Below are positions 11,849 to 20,611 of a stretch of 64,000 nucleotides of DNA, in pieces (within the stretch, counting starts at the first letter, position 1; every line of letters begins with the position of its first letter). The notes under the pieces were generated by a model, which did not search any database, was not told the DNA's origin, and saw only the letters and a program-made list of their open reading frames with translations. Source of the DNA: CAWBCR01 sp963787375 (lineage in GTDB: Bacteria; Chloroflexota; Anaerolineae; Aggregatilineales; UBA3940). Location of the stretch: NCBI GenBank assembly GCA_963787375.1, contig CAWBCR010000031.1, forward strand, positions 186,001 through 250,000, written 5' to 3'. Position numbers and translations under genes: made by a program.

Positions 11849-12766
11849 TCAGCCCTTCACGCTGCCCAGCGTCAGGCCGGAGATCAGCCATTTGGACGAA
11901 TACAGGAACAGCGCCAGCACCGGCAGCATGATCAGGACCGACGCGGCGGAGTAGGCCCCCCATTCGGTGTCGAACTGCTTGACCAGCGAATACAGGCCCA
12001 GCGGCCATGTCAGGTGCTCGGCGCTCTTGAGCAGCACCTGTGCCAGGATAAACTCATTCCAGGCGGTCATGAAGTTGAACAGGAACACGATCGCCAGCGA
12101 CGGCGTCGAAAGCGGCAGCACCACCCGGTAGAACGCCTCCAGCCGCGAGGCCCCGTCAATCATCGCCGCCTCTTCAAGGTCGAGCGGGATCGTGTCGTAA
12201 TAGCCTTTCAGGATCCAGATGCTGAACGGCACCGCCGACACCGAGTAAGCGAACAGCACGCCGCGATAGGTGTCGAACAGGCTCAGGCGGTACATCAGCA
12301 GGAACAGCGGGATCATCAACATGCCCGCCGGGATCATCTGCGTGGTCAGCAGGAAGATCAGGCCCACGTTGCGGCCCGGGAAGTTCCAGCGCGAGAAGGC
12401 GTAGCCGCTTGTCGCTGAGAGGGCCACACCGATGATCGACACCGTGACGGTGATGATCAGGCTGTTCCACATCCACACCAGGAAGTCTTTGTCGGTGAAC
12501 AGGGCCCTGTAGTTGGCCAGGGTGGCATCCTGCGGGATGATCTCCAGCGAGGTCGACAGCAGCCGGTCGCCGGGCCGCAGCGACACGCTGAACACGCGCA
12601 GCGCCGGGTATACCGAGATGACGCAGTAGCCCAGCAGCAGCAGGTTGATCATCAGCCGCTTGAACGGGGCGTCGCCTCCCGTCCGCACAAACAGCCGGGC
12701 CAGCGCCGACGCGCGAACCGTCTCGACCTGAGTTGTCTGTGTTTGAGAAGTGCCTGCCGTGTTCAT
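11849..12766 (-). CDS. Maltodextrin-type ABC transporter permease (MalG-like)
   Basis: Inner-membrane subunit of a carbohydrate ABC importer. ATG 12766 (MNTAGTSQTQTT) overlaps the upstream permease stop as TGATG, which favours it over the earlier in-frame ATG 12808. About 305 residues with six hydrophobic segments. The EAA loop that docks the ATPase is EEAAMIDGASRLEAFYRVVLPL. The C-terminus LISGLTLGSVKG is typical of MalG. No ATPase gene is present in the cluster, so the importer probably uses a shared MsmK/MalK-type ATPase encoded elsewhere. Confidence 0.93.
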   Translation of the reverse strand: MNTAGTSQTQTTQVETVRASALARLFVRTGGDAPFKRLMINLLLLGYCVISVYPALRVFSVSLRPGDRLLSTSLEIIPQDATLANYRALFTDKDFLVWMWNSLIITVTVSIIGVALSATSGYAFSRWNFPGRNVGLIFLLTTQMIPAGMLMIPLFLLMYRLSLFDTYRGVLFAYSVSAVPFSIWILKGYYDTIPLDLEEAAMIDGASRLEAFYRVVLPLSTPSLAIVFLFNFMTAWNEFILAQVLLKSAEHLTWPLGLYSLVKQFDTEWGAYSAASVLIMLPVLALFLYSSKWLISGLTLGSVKG

Positions 12767-14073
12767 CAGTCGTATACCCCCTTCAGGCCACCGCTGATGT
12801 TGATCCACCCCAAGGCAAATATCAGCAGGATAGCGAAGATCACGAGCGAGAAGGCCGCGCCAAAGGCGTAGCGGCTGTTGCCGATGGCGGCGTTGTACAA
12901 CGCCGTCACCAGGATGTCGGTTTTCTCCTGTGGGCCGCCTCCCGTCACCAGCCAGATGACGTTAAACTGGTTGAACGTCCAGATCGCGCCCAGTGTAATC
13001 GCCGGCGTGAGGATGGGCCGGATCATCGGCATGGTGATCTTCCAGAACTGCTGCCAGCCGTTGGCCCCGTCCATCTGGGCCGCCTCGTAGAAGTCATGCG
13101 GGACGCTCTGCAGGCCCCCCAGGATGATGACCATCATGAACGGGATGCCCAGCCACACGTTGACGATCACCACCGCGATGAACGCCCACGGCTGGTCTTT
13201 CAGCCACGGCTGCGGGCCGAAGCACACGGTGCCGAGGCACAGATTGCTGAGGTGCCACCCGCCGATCCCCCACTGTGCGACTTTGCCAAGCATCAGGTTG
13301 ACAAAGCCGTACACCGAGTGGAACTCGCCGCGCCAGGCCAGCGCCACGATCACCTGTGGGACGGCCCATGGGACCACGATCAGGGTGCGGTACAGGCCCT
13401 TCAACGCCAGGGGCCTGTTCAACAGTATCGCCAGAATCATGCCCCCGGTCACGTGGAAGAAGACGTTGACCACCGTCCACAGGATCGTCCGCCCGAAAAT
13501 GTTGGGAAAGGTCGACGCCTGGGTATACAGCAGCGTTCCCCACACCAGCTTGCCGGTGTCAGGGTCGCGCACAAAGAACACGCGCTGGAAATTCTCTTTG
13601 GCATACTGAAGACTGTACAGGATCGGCTGGCCCTGCGCGTTCGTCGGAAGCGAGCACTGTATCTTGATCCTGGGGTCCATCGAGTAGCACGCCAGCGTGT
13701 TGAGCTTCGCGTTGGAGAAGGCAAGCTGGATGTCAAAAATAAAGGGGTAGACGACAAACACCGCCAGCCCAACCGCCGCAGGCGCGAGCAGCGCATAGGC
13801 GAGCGAAAACTGGCTGTGGAAAACGTAGTGCAGCAGGCTGTACACCGCCACTTCGATCAGAATCGCGCCGATGACGATCGCAAGCAGCGCGGGGATAAGC
13901 TGCTGCAGGCTGGAGCCGATGATCTGCCGGTTCAGTCCGCCGTAGCCCTTGGCCGGCATCGGCAAACGCAGCACGAAGAAGGCCACCACCAGCACGAAGG
14001 CGATCACGCCTCCCAGCACCAGCCAGGTCGAGTTTATCTTCCGATCACGGATACGCTGACCCAGTGAAGCCAT
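12766..14073 (-). CDS. Maltodextrin-type ABC transporter permease (MalF-like)
   Basis: Partner permease of the downstream MalG-like subunit. ATG 14073 follows GGAGGAAGA, a better start than the in-frame ATG 14103. About 435 residues with eight or so hydrophobic stretches, a longer N-terminal membrane part than MalG and a periplasmic-type loop at about residues 110-190, as in MalF. The EAA loop reads YEAAQMDGANGWQQFWKITMPMI. It ends in a one-base TGATG overlap with the next permease. The 252-base gap before it carries a strong hairpin, so it may be expressed below the level of the binding protein. Confidence 0.93.
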   Translation of the reverse strand: MASLGQRIRDRKINSTWLVLGGVIAFVLVVAFFVLRLPMPAKGYGGLNRQIIGSSLQQLIPALLAIVIGAILIEVAVYSLLHYVFHSQFSLAYALLAPAAVGLAVFVVYPFIFDIQLAFSNAKLNTLACYSMDPRIKIQCSLPTNAQGQPILYSLQYAKENFQRVFFVRDPDTGKLVWGTLLYTQASTFPNIFGRTILWTVVNVFFHVTGGMILAILLNRPLALKGLYRTLIVVPWAVPQVIVALAWRGEFHSVYGFVNLMLGKVAQWGIGGWHLSNLCLGTVCFGPQPWLKDQPWAFIAVVIVNVWLGIPFMMVIILGGLQSVPHDFYEAAQMDGANGWQQFWKITMPMIRPILTPAITLGAIWTFNQFNVIWLVTGGGPQEKTDILVTALYNAAIGNSRYAFGAAFSLVIFAILLIFALGWINISGGLKGVYD

Positions 14074-14273
14074 ATCTTCCTCCTGTCCACTGCTCACGGC
14101 CAATGGTGCGGAGCGAATGCTGTACCGAGCGTGATCGAGCGCCGATTAGCGATGGCGCTGTCGAATATCAGGCCTTGATTAATAATGTGCGATGACTGCG
14201 GGCAGGGCCGCTGTCATCCTGATGGGGTGCCTTTGCCGGAAAGTCTGTCGGTTTCAGTATATGACGATCAGTT

Positions 14274-14302
14274 GGGGGCGCAAGATTGGCTCTTGCGCCC
14301 CC
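14274..14302 (-). terminator. Hairpin after the binding-protein gene
   Basis: A perfect 12-bp stem, GGGGGCGCAAGA at 14274-14285 with TCTTGCGCCCCC at 14291-14302, loop of 5. It lies just downstream of the binding-protein gene on the minus strand. There is no U-run after it, so it is more likely a processing or stability hairpin that favours the binding-protein message than a full terminator. Confidence 0.7.
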
Positions 14303-14324
14303 CTCAGTTTCGGTGAGATCGGGG

Positions 14325-15575
14325 CTACGTGCCCAGGTCTTTCACGCAGGTCTCAGCAGCCGTCTGCGAATTGGCGGCAGCGTCGTCCGGCGTTTCGCTG
14401 TTGCCCATCACGCCTTCCAGGTTCGGGCGGATGCTGTCCCACACGCAGCGCATCTCAGGCACAACCGGCATCGGCGTGCCGACCTTCATCTGGTCAGCCG
14501 AGGCGGCCAGGATTGGGTCGCCCGCGATGGTTGGGTCGGCGAGCGCCGCCGTCAGGGAGGGCAGGCGCGAGAACGGCAGGTTGATGTCGAGCTGGGTCTG
14601 GACGTCGGTCGTCATGAAGTCGATGAACGACATCACGGCGTTCAGCTTGGCACCTTCCAGCGTCTTGGGCAGCATGAAGAACTTGCCGCTGGTGTAGGGC
14701 GCGGGCGTGCCGGCGCCGGTGATATCGGGGATGCGGGCCACGCCGAGGTTGTCGCCCAGCGCCGTCTTGTAATCACCCAGCGACCAGTCGCCGTTAATGA
14801 TCATCGCGACCTGGCCTTCCTTGAACAGGGTATCGGCGCAGTTATAGTCGCACTCGGCGGGCAGGATGTTGTCCTGGAACTTGAAGTTCTGGACCAGCGT
14901 AAAGGCGCTCTTCATCGCGTCGGTGTTGAGGGTCGGGGTGACGCCATCGGCAGCAAAGACCGAGCCGCCGTAGCCGCCCCACCACGGGGCAAGCCAGAAG
15001 GGCTCATTCTCGTTGTAGGCGAAACCCTGCACGTCGCCGGTGAAGCCCTGCGCCATCGAGACCAGCTCGTCGGTGGTCGTGGGCGGGGTGTCGATCAGGC
15101 TCTTGTTGTACAGCAGCATCAGGTGGTTGCCGTTCTCCGCCGGGACGCCCCAATGCTGGCCGTTGAGCTCAACAGCGCTGACCGCCGAATCGACGAACAC
15201 GCTGAGGTCCACCAGATTGTCCACCGGCTGGATCAGGCCGGCGGCGGTGAAGGGGCCCGCGTGATCGTTGACGGTCCACATGAAGTCAGGGCCGGTGCCG
15301 GCCAGCGCCGCGGTCTGGAAGTTGGTGCGTAGCTCCTCGGTCTCGTAGTGGGTGATGGTCAGCGTCGAGCCGGGGGCGTTGGCCGCGGCCCATTCCTGGA
15401 ACTTGGCCTGGACGGCGTCCTCGACATCTGTTTGGTCCTGGCTCCACATCACCAGGTCAATCGGCCCCATGGCCTCCGGGGTGGGTTCCGCGGTCGGGGT
15501 CGCCGGGGCACAGGCCGCCAGGATGAAGGCCATAGCCAGCATCATGACGGCAACAACGAACAGTTTCTTCTTCAT
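14325..15575 (-). CDS. Carbohydrate ABC transporter substrate-binding lipoprotein (MalE-like)
   Basis: 416 residues. A lipoprotein signal with lipobox ILAAC (Cys 21) is followed by a short TPTAEPTPE linker and a family 1 solute-binding fold (IDLVMWSQDQ, GPDFMWTVNDHAGPF, HWGVPAENGNHLMLLYNKSL, GQVAMIINGDWS, FFMLPKTLEGA). It captures oligosaccharide at the cell surface for the two permeases that follow. The substrate is inferred as maltodextrin because three amylolytic genes lie in the same operon. Start: ATG 15575 after GGAGGAGAAAG. The upstream 175 bases contain a small palindrome GTTTCTGAAAC (15610-15620) that could be an operator. Confidence 0.92.
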   Translation of the reverse strand: MKKKLFVVAVMMLAMAFILAACAPATPTAEPTPEAMGPIDLVMWSQDQTDVEDAVQAKFQEWAAANAPGSTLTITHYETEELRTNFQTAALAGTGPDFMWTVNDHAGPFTAAGLIQPVDNLVDLSVFVDSAVSAVELNGQHWGVPAENGNHLMLLYNKSLIDTPPTTTDELVSMAQGFTGDVQGFAYNENEPFWLAPWWGGYGGSVFAADGVTPTLNTDAMKSAFTLVQNFKFQDNILPAECDYNCADTLFKEGQVAMIINGDWSLGDYKTALGDNLGVARIPDITGAGTPAPYTSGKFFMLPKTLEGAKLNAVMSFIDFMTTDVQTQLDINLPFSRLPSLTAALADPTIAGDPILAASADQMKVGTPMPVVPEMRCVWDSIRPNLEGVMGNSETPDDAAANSQTAAETCVKDLGT

Positions 15576-15750
15576 CTTTCTCCTCCGGGAGCATTCGTAG
15601 AACTAGAAGGTTTCTGAAACATCCAAGCGCGAGCGCCCGATGCGCTGCGCCTACTCACGTATGGCGGAACTGCGATCTCAACTCCTCGTAGGGGCCTCCT
15701 CTTTCTCCCTGCGCTGCCGGGTCCTGAGCCTGGCGGCGCACATGACGGGA

Positions 15751-16242
15751 CTAGCAGCCGGGGGCCGTTTCTGATCCATCCCCCGCGCTTCCCAGATCGT
15801 CGCGCAGGCCATCGCACAGCTTTCGCAGCAGCAGTTTGAGTTGCATTTGCTCGGCGCTATCCAGGTTGTAGAAGCGCCGCTCAAGTGAGACGCTGTGAGC
15901 CTGCGCCACCAGCGCCCGGTACTCGGCTCCCTGGGGGGTGAGGATCACCCGCTGGGCGCGCCGATCTTCCGGGTCGCCAACACGCTCGACATAACCCTTC
16001 TCTTCAAGATAATCGATGATACGGGTGATGGTGCTCTTGGAACGCAGCAGCTTGTCGCTCAGGCTTGTCAGCCGGCGGCCTTCTTCCATGTCCAGGCTGG
16101 TTAGAACGGCATACTGTGAGATCGTCAGGCCGAAGGTATCCAGCACGCGGCGGTCGCCGTCGTTTAGCAGGACGTAGACATCGTGGATGAGGCGATAATG
16201 TTGCTGGGTCTCAAGTTGTATGTTGGGAATGGTCCCGGCCAT
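15751..16242 (-). CDS. MarR-family transcriptional regulator
   Basis: 163 residues. Winged helix at about 35-125: TISQYAVLTSLDMEEGRRLTSL, recognition helix LRSKSTITRIIDYLEEKGYVER and wing DPEDRRAQRVILTPQG. MarR proteins are dimeric repressors released by small ligands. It lies downstream of an MFS drug-type exporter on the same strand, a common MarR target, and upstream of the maltodextrin cluster. Two direct AACTATT repeats 15 bases apart (16268 and 16283) lie in front of the gene and could be part of its promoter or operator. The regulated genes are inferred from position only. Confidence 0.88.
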   Translation of the reverse strand: MAGTIPNIQLETQQHYRLIHDVYVLLNDGDRRVLDTFGLTISQYAVLTSLDMEEGRRLTSLSDKLLRSKSTITRIIDYLEEKGYVERVGDPEDRRAQRVILTPQGAEYRALVAQAHSVSLERRFYNLDSAEQMQLKLLLRKLCDGLRDDLGSAGDGSETAPGC

Positions 16243-16344
16243 GCAGCGCTGCTTTAGTTGATCGTGAAACTATTGTGCACGCAACTATTTCAGACACACA
16301 CATTCTACACCTGTCGCCCGTTTTGTCAAGGGTCGGGAGAAAGG

Positions 16345-17634
16345 CTACCCGCCGGGCGCTTTGACCACGACCCGCTCACCGCCGGTTGGCATGCGGATCA
16401 GCGCCAGCGCCGCGAACAGCGTCAGCCCCGAGATGATCGCCGCTGCGCCCATCGGCGCGCCGGGGTTGACCTGCTGGAACAGCCAGCCGCCCATCAGCGG
16501 GCCCAGGATGCGCCCCACGTTCTGCACTGACTGCACCAGCCCGATGGCCTCGCCGCGCTCCTGCCGGGGCGTGACGTACGTCAGCAGCGCCAGCAGCGAG
16601 GGCAGCATGATCCCGCCGCCTATCGACAGCAGCGGCACCACCAGCAGTGTCGGCGCGAGCAGCGGCAGCACGGCAAACGAGGCGTAGGCCACCACGCGCA
16701 TCGCCTGCCCGGCGAACACCAGGCGTTTTTCGCCATGGCGCGACACCAGCGGCCCGATCAGCCAGATTTGCGTGATGATGCCGGCCACGCCGATGAAGGT
16801 CAGAATGTAGCCGACCGCCTGCTGTACGAACTGCGCATTGTAGCCTGCGAACAGCTTGGCCTCTGCCCACAGCACCCACGTGGTCTGGAAGCTGAAGAAG
16901 CCGAACTGCCCGCCAAACGCAATCAGCATGATCAGCCACACACCCGGCAGCCGCAGCAGGGTCTGCCAGCGTGTGAGTGTCTCCCGCGTGGTGTGGCCGC
17001 GCGTCTTCTGATCAGCCTGGGTCTGACGATTCTCGACGCGCTGCGCCTCGGTCAGCAACTCGGGCAGCAAAAAGGTCGACAGCGTCACCGTCAGGATCGA
17101 CACGCAGCCGGCGATGTAGAACGGCACGCGCGGGCCGAAGCGGGCCGCCATCAGCGCGCCAAAGGCCGGACCGAAGATGAAGCCGGAGCTGAACGCCGCG
17201 TTGATGATCCCCAGCCCGCGCGCCCGGTTGCTGTCGTCGGTGATATCCGTCAGGTACGCCTGCGCGACGGTGATGTTGCCGCCGGTGATACCGTCGATGA
17301 CCCGCGCGATGTACAGGAACAGCATCGCCGGGGCTGCGCCGCTCAGAAACAGCGCGGAGGCCGTGCCGATCTGGCTCAGGATCAGCACCGGACGCCGCCC
17401 CACCCGGTCAGACAGGCGGCCAAGCTGCGGCGCGGCCACGAACTGCGCGGCGAAGAACACGGTGGTCAGCGCGGTGATTTGCAGCGGTGTCGCGTTGAAC
17501 GCGCCCTGCGCATACAGCGGGATGACGGGCGTCACGATGCCGGTGCCCAGGACGTCGACGAAGACGATCATGAAGATGGGAAACATAGGTGAGCGGAGAA
17601 ATCGTCCCGCTCCCGCGATCTGCCTGCGGATCAT
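16345..17634 (-). CDS. MFS transporter, TetA-like drug/H+ antiporter family
   Basis: 429 residues with about 12 hydrophobic segments split 6+6 by a charged loop at about 205-230 (NRQTQADQKTRGH). The MFS signature between helices 2 and 3 is GRLSDRVGRRPVL. Helix 5 has the antiporter-like GFIFGPAFGALMA. The family exports drugs or sugars. The immediate neighbour is a MarR regulator, which suggests an efflux role. Start choice is uncertain: no good ribosome site precedes ATG 17634, and the in-frame ATG 17586 (MFPIFMIVF) would also keep all helices. Confidence 0.88.
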   Translation of the reverse strand: MIRRQIAGAGRFLRSPMFPIFMIVFVDVLGTGIVTPVIPLYAQGAFNATPLQITALTTVFFAAQFVAAPQLGRLSDRVGRRPVLILSQIGTASALFLSGAAPAMLFLYIARVIDGITGGNITVAQAYLTDITDDSNRARGLGIINAAFSSGFIFGPAFGALMAARFGPRVPFYIAGCVSILTVTLSTFLLPELLTEAQRVENRQTQADQKTRGHTTRETLTRWQTLLRLPGVWLIMLIAFGGQFGFFSFQTTWVLWAEAKLFAGYNAQFVQQAVGYILTFIGVAGIITQIWLIGPLVSRHGEKRLVFAGQAMRVVAYASFAVLPLLAPTLLVVPLLSIGGGIMLPSLLALLTYVTPRQERGEAIGLVQSVQNVGRILGPLMGGWLFQQVNPGAPMGAAAIISGLTLFAALALIRMPTGGERVVVKAPGG

Positions 17635-17729
17635 TCGGCTGCGCCTGTCATCGGGCTGCTACCTCAACACAGAGACCGAAGAGAACGCCCGCCGCCGGGC
17701 GGAACCACACACTTCGATCATCTGCCACC

Positions 17730-18593
17730 TTACGGGATATCGGCGAAGGCTGCCTGCGGCCCAAACACCACGCCCACCAGCCCCGGCCCGGTGTGCGCGC
17801 CGAGGATTGGCGCGATAGGCCCGGTGGGCAGCCACGTGCAGTCGAACACGGCGTCCAGCCGCTCGTGCAGCATCTGCGCCCCTTCGGCGTTGAGGCCATG
17901 CAGCACCTGCATCCGCAGCGCGCTGCCCGGCGCGTGCTGGGTCGCCACCAGATCGGCGATGTGCAGGATGGCTTTCTTGAGCGTGCGCTGCTGCGCAAGC
18001 TGCACGTACTTGCCCTCCCCTTTCTCGACGCCAATAATCGGCTTGATGTTCAGCACCTGCGCCAGCAGCCCCTTGATATGGCTGATGCGCCCGCCGTGGA
18101 TCAGGTAGGTGAGCGTGGCCAGCGTGTACATCGTGTCGGTAGCCTGCCCGATGCGCTCCACCAGCGCCAGAATGCGCTCCTTCGCCCAGCCAGCTCTGGC
18201 CGCGCGCGCCGCCGCCAGAACCTGCCACGCCTCCGCACCCGATAGCGTCTTGGTGTCGACGATGGTAACGTTGGCCTCAGGGACCATCTCCGCGCCCAGC
18301 CGTGCGGCGTTGACCGTGCCGCTCAGACCTGACGAGATGTGGATCGACAGGATGTCGGGGTCAGTGGCGGCCAGGCTGCGGTACAGCTCGGCGAACTGCC
18401 CCGCCGACGGCTGCGACGTACTGGGCATTCCCTCGGTCGACAGCAGAAGCTCGTAGAACTCGGCGGGCTGGATGTCGATGCCGCTGCGGTACGTCTTGCC
18501 GTCCAGTGTGAACTCAAGCGGCATGTAATGGATGTCCAACCCTGCAAGCTGTTCAGGGGCCGCGTCCATTGCGCGGTCGGTGACAATCTGCAT
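17730..18593 (-). CDS. DegV-family fatty-acid-binding protein
   Basis: About 287 residues. ATG 18593 follows GGGAGGGAG. The start MQIVTDRAMDAAPEQL, the SQPSAGQF motif, IHISSGLSGTVNAA, VDTKTLSGAEAW, YLIHGGRISHIKG and the C-terminal GAHTGPGLVGVVF are all characteristic DegV features. They line the fatty-acid-binding cleft. In Firmicutes the homologue FakB presents fatty acid to a kinase FakA; no FakA gene is seen here. Single gene on its strand between the MFS exporter and an SDR. Confidence 0.92.
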   Translation of the reverse strand: MQIVTDRAMDAAPEQLAGLDIHYMPLEFTLDGKTYRSGIDIQPAEFYELLLSTEGMPSTSQPSAGQFAELYRSLAATDPDILSIHISSGLSGTVNAARLGAEMVPEANVTIVDTKTLSGAEAWQVLAAARAARAGWAKERILALVERIGQATDTMYTLATLTYLIHGGRISHIKGLLAQVLNIKPIIGVEKGEGKYVQLAQQRTLKKAILHIADLVATQHAPGSALRMQVLHGLNAEGAQMLHERLDAVFDCTWLPTGPIAPILGAHTGPGLVGVVFGPQAAFADIP

Positions 18594-18718
18594 CGCGCTC
18601 CCTCCCTGTGAGCCACCCATAGCAACAGAGCCGGGGGCATTGCGCTCCCCGGCTCGACGGTGTGCAGGTACAATCGTCCGATAAGTATACCAGGAAATAC
18701 GGCTTCGAGACCCGCTTC

Positions 18719-18782
18719 GGGTTCAATTCACCACAAAGGGTTGGCTTTCCTTCACGCTCTTCGCGGTAACGCTCTTCCGTGC
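18719..18782. repeat. Possible degraded CGCAAAG-type repeat fragment
   Basis: Contains ACCACAAAGGG, CTTTCCTTCACGCTCTTCGCGG and similar pieces that resemble the elements at 1473 and 4408, but without clear terminal inverted repeats. It lies between DegV and the SDR gene. Confidence 0.35.
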
Positions 18783-18785
18783 GCG

Positions 18786-19589
18786 TCAGTCCGGCGGCAA
18801 CTCGCTGAACAGGTCGCGCTTGACGAACGGCGCAGAAGCAAACCGCCACAGCAGGCGCGCGCGCGTCAGCCAGCGGATATCCATGCCCTGTTTTCGGTTC
18901 GCCAGAATCTGCTCGGCCATCCACGGCGTGACCGTCTCGACGCGGTCAGCGATGATGTTGAAGATGCGCTTGGCCTGCTCGAACTCGGCGGGGTCTTCAT
19001 AGGCGCTCTCCAGCAGGTCGGTGGTGACCATGCCGGGGCTCAGCGAGCACAGCAGCACCGGTGAGCCGGATGGGATCTCCTTCAGCATCGAGCGGGTGAA
19101 ATACGCCACGGCGTACTTCGTGCTGCCGTAGATCGTCTGCCCGCCGCGCATGCTGCCCGTGCTGCCAAAGCCATACATGTTGTAGATCGCGCCGCTGCCC
19201 TGCGCGTGCATCCCGTTGTAGGCCACCTTCGCGCCGAGCATCACACCCAGCAGATTGGTGTTGACCACCGACGCCAGTTGCTCGTCGGGGATCTCCCACG
19301 CCGGCTTGTAATAGGCACTCAGCCCGGCGTTGTTGATCCAGATGTCGACGCCGCCCCACTGCGCGGCGGCAGCGTCCCACAGCGCCTGCACGTCCCCCGC
19401 CTGTGACACGTCGCCGGGCTGCCCGTGCACGCAGTCGGCGGCGAACTGCCCCGCCAGCTTCTCGACGGCCCGCTCGACGGCCTCCTGCGAGCGCCCGTTG
19501 ACCGTCACCGCGCAGCCGCGCTTCAGGAACTCACCGGCCAGCCCATAGCCGATGCCGCGCGTGCTGCCTGTAATCACAATCCGTTTCAT
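18786..19589 (-). CDS. Short-chain dehydrogenase/reductase
   Basis: 267 residues. NAD(P) binding motif TGSTRGIG at 7-14, WINNAGLS, and the catalytic YGSTK (YxxxK). It follows GAGGAGCGTTC at ATG 19589. The stretch IYNMYGFGSTGSMRGGQTIYGSTK resembles chlorophyll b reductase-type SDRs (NYC1/NOL group) more than classical fatty-acid SDRs, but no other pigment gene is nearby, so I do not assign a substrate. C-terminal residues after 210 are basic and may contact a membrane. Confidence 0.88.
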   Translation of the reverse strand: MKRIVITGSTRGIGYGLAGEFLKRGCAVTVNGRSQEAVERAVEKLAGQFAADCVHGQPGDVSQAGDVQALWDAAAAQWGGVDIWINNAGLSAYYKPAWEIPDEQLASVVNTNLLGVMLGAKVAYNGMHAQGSGAIYNMYGFGSTGSMRGGQTIYGSTKYAVAYFTRSMLKEIPSGSPVLLCSLSPGMVTTDLLESAYEDPAEFEQAKRIFNIIADRVETVTPWMAEQILANRKQGMDIRWLTRARLLWRFASAPFVKRDLFSELPPD

Positions 19590-19660
19590 GAACGCTCCTC
19601 AGTGTTGTTTGATGTGGCACCGTGAGGATATCGCACCGGGCGCGCACTGGCGAGGGGGGC

Positions 19661-20392
19661 CTATCCCTCGCGCTGCTTCACCAGCTCCCACAGCGCACCG
19701 AGCCGCGCTTCGAGCCGGCGGCCAAGCGCCTCCGGTTGATCGGTCGTCACGTCGTCGTGGTTGTCGAACACGACGTACGGTACGCGCACTCCGCGCACCG
19801 GCAGCCAGGCCGGGTCGGTGGCGCTGAAGGCGGCGAAGTCGTCATCTTTGTACAGGCGCTCCATCTTCTCGTCGGACAGGCTGTGCTGGAGGATGCTGTC
19901 AGGCCGGTCGGGGTTGAAGCGGCGGCAATTCTTGCGCAGCGACTCCTCATACGTTACGCCGAGGTACAGCACCGCCGCGCAGCGCAGGATGTCGTCAGAC
20001 AGGTGATCGAACGCTGCGCGGTAGCCGCCGGTCGCCGCCCCGCGCGAGAACTCGATCAGCACCGTGTGCGTGGCGAACAGGTCCGGCTCGTCGCGCAGCA
20101 GCCGGGCGTAATCGAGGCCGATGCGCTCGATCAGCACGTGCCACAGCACCGGGTCGACGAAGTCAAGCTGCGGCGTGGTGTGCAGGCGCGGGTGGCCCAG
20201 CCGCTCCAGGATGCCGTCTTCCTCGAACCATGTCCACAGCATCGGGAAGTCGTCGATCTCGCACAGCGCGCCGACGTGGAAGCGCGTCACGCGCGCGCCG
20301 GGCGGGGTCTGCTTGAGGTAGTCGATCACCTCGCTCTTGCCCGCCGCCGGGCGGGCGATGAGAATCAGCGTGTTGAAGATGTCGGACGGCAT
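19661..20392 (-). CDS. P-loop NTPase/kinase-like protein of unknown function
   Basis: 243 residues, start ATG 20392 after CAGGAGG. It opens with a strand and Walker A, LILIARPAAGKSE (A-x4-GKS, residues 10-19). A later segment VLIEFSRGAATGGYRAAFDHL and AAVLYLGVTYEESLRKNCRRF look like the lid and base-binding part of small-molecule kinases. It has FDNHDDVTTDQPEALGRRL near the end. No membrane segment. It could be a nucleoside or uridine kinase relative, but the substrate cannot be told from sequence. Confidence 0.75.
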   Translation of the reverse strand: MPSDIFNTLILIARPAAGKSEVIDYLKQTPPGARVTRFHVGALCEIDDFPMLWTWFEEDGILERLGHPRLHTTPQLDFVDPVLWHVLIERIGLDYARLLRDEPDLFATHTVLIEFSRGAATGGYRAAFDHLSDDILRCAAVLYLGVTYEESLRKNCRRFNPDRPDSILQHSLSDEKMERLYKDDDFAAFSATDPAWLPVRGVRVPYVVFDNHDDVTTDQPEALGRRLEARLGALWELVKQREG

Positions 20393-20507
20393 GCGGCGGC
20401 CTCCTGAAATGCACCTGAGATAAGATCGGTGCGCCGGTTGGCGGTCGCCGCGATTGTACGGCGGATGGGGCGTATGGGCAAGCCGCGCGCATCTTGCTTC
20501 GCGGGCC

Positions 20508-20558
20508 CTGACTTCACCCTCTGCCCCGCTGTCGCGGTGCGATAGGGGGTGAGGTCAG
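20508..20558. repeat. REP-like palindromic repeat, copy 1
   Basis: Imperfect inverted repeat: CTGACTTCACCCTC at 20508-20521 pairs with GGGGGTGAGGTCAG at 20545-20558 with two mismatches. It shares the CCTCACCCCC / GGGGGTGAGG arms with copies at 28970, 42381 and 54579. Located between two divergent genes. Confidence 0.7.
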
Positions 20559-20611
20559 AGCCAAACAGCGCCCGAATAGCGTATCGTCCCCCCATACGCT
20601 ATCATAACGCC

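Noticed and set aside
12733..14067. A 444-codon plus-strand frame opposite the permease genes
   Set aside because: Antisense shadow. The minus strand encodes clear MalF/MalG permeases with EAA loops.
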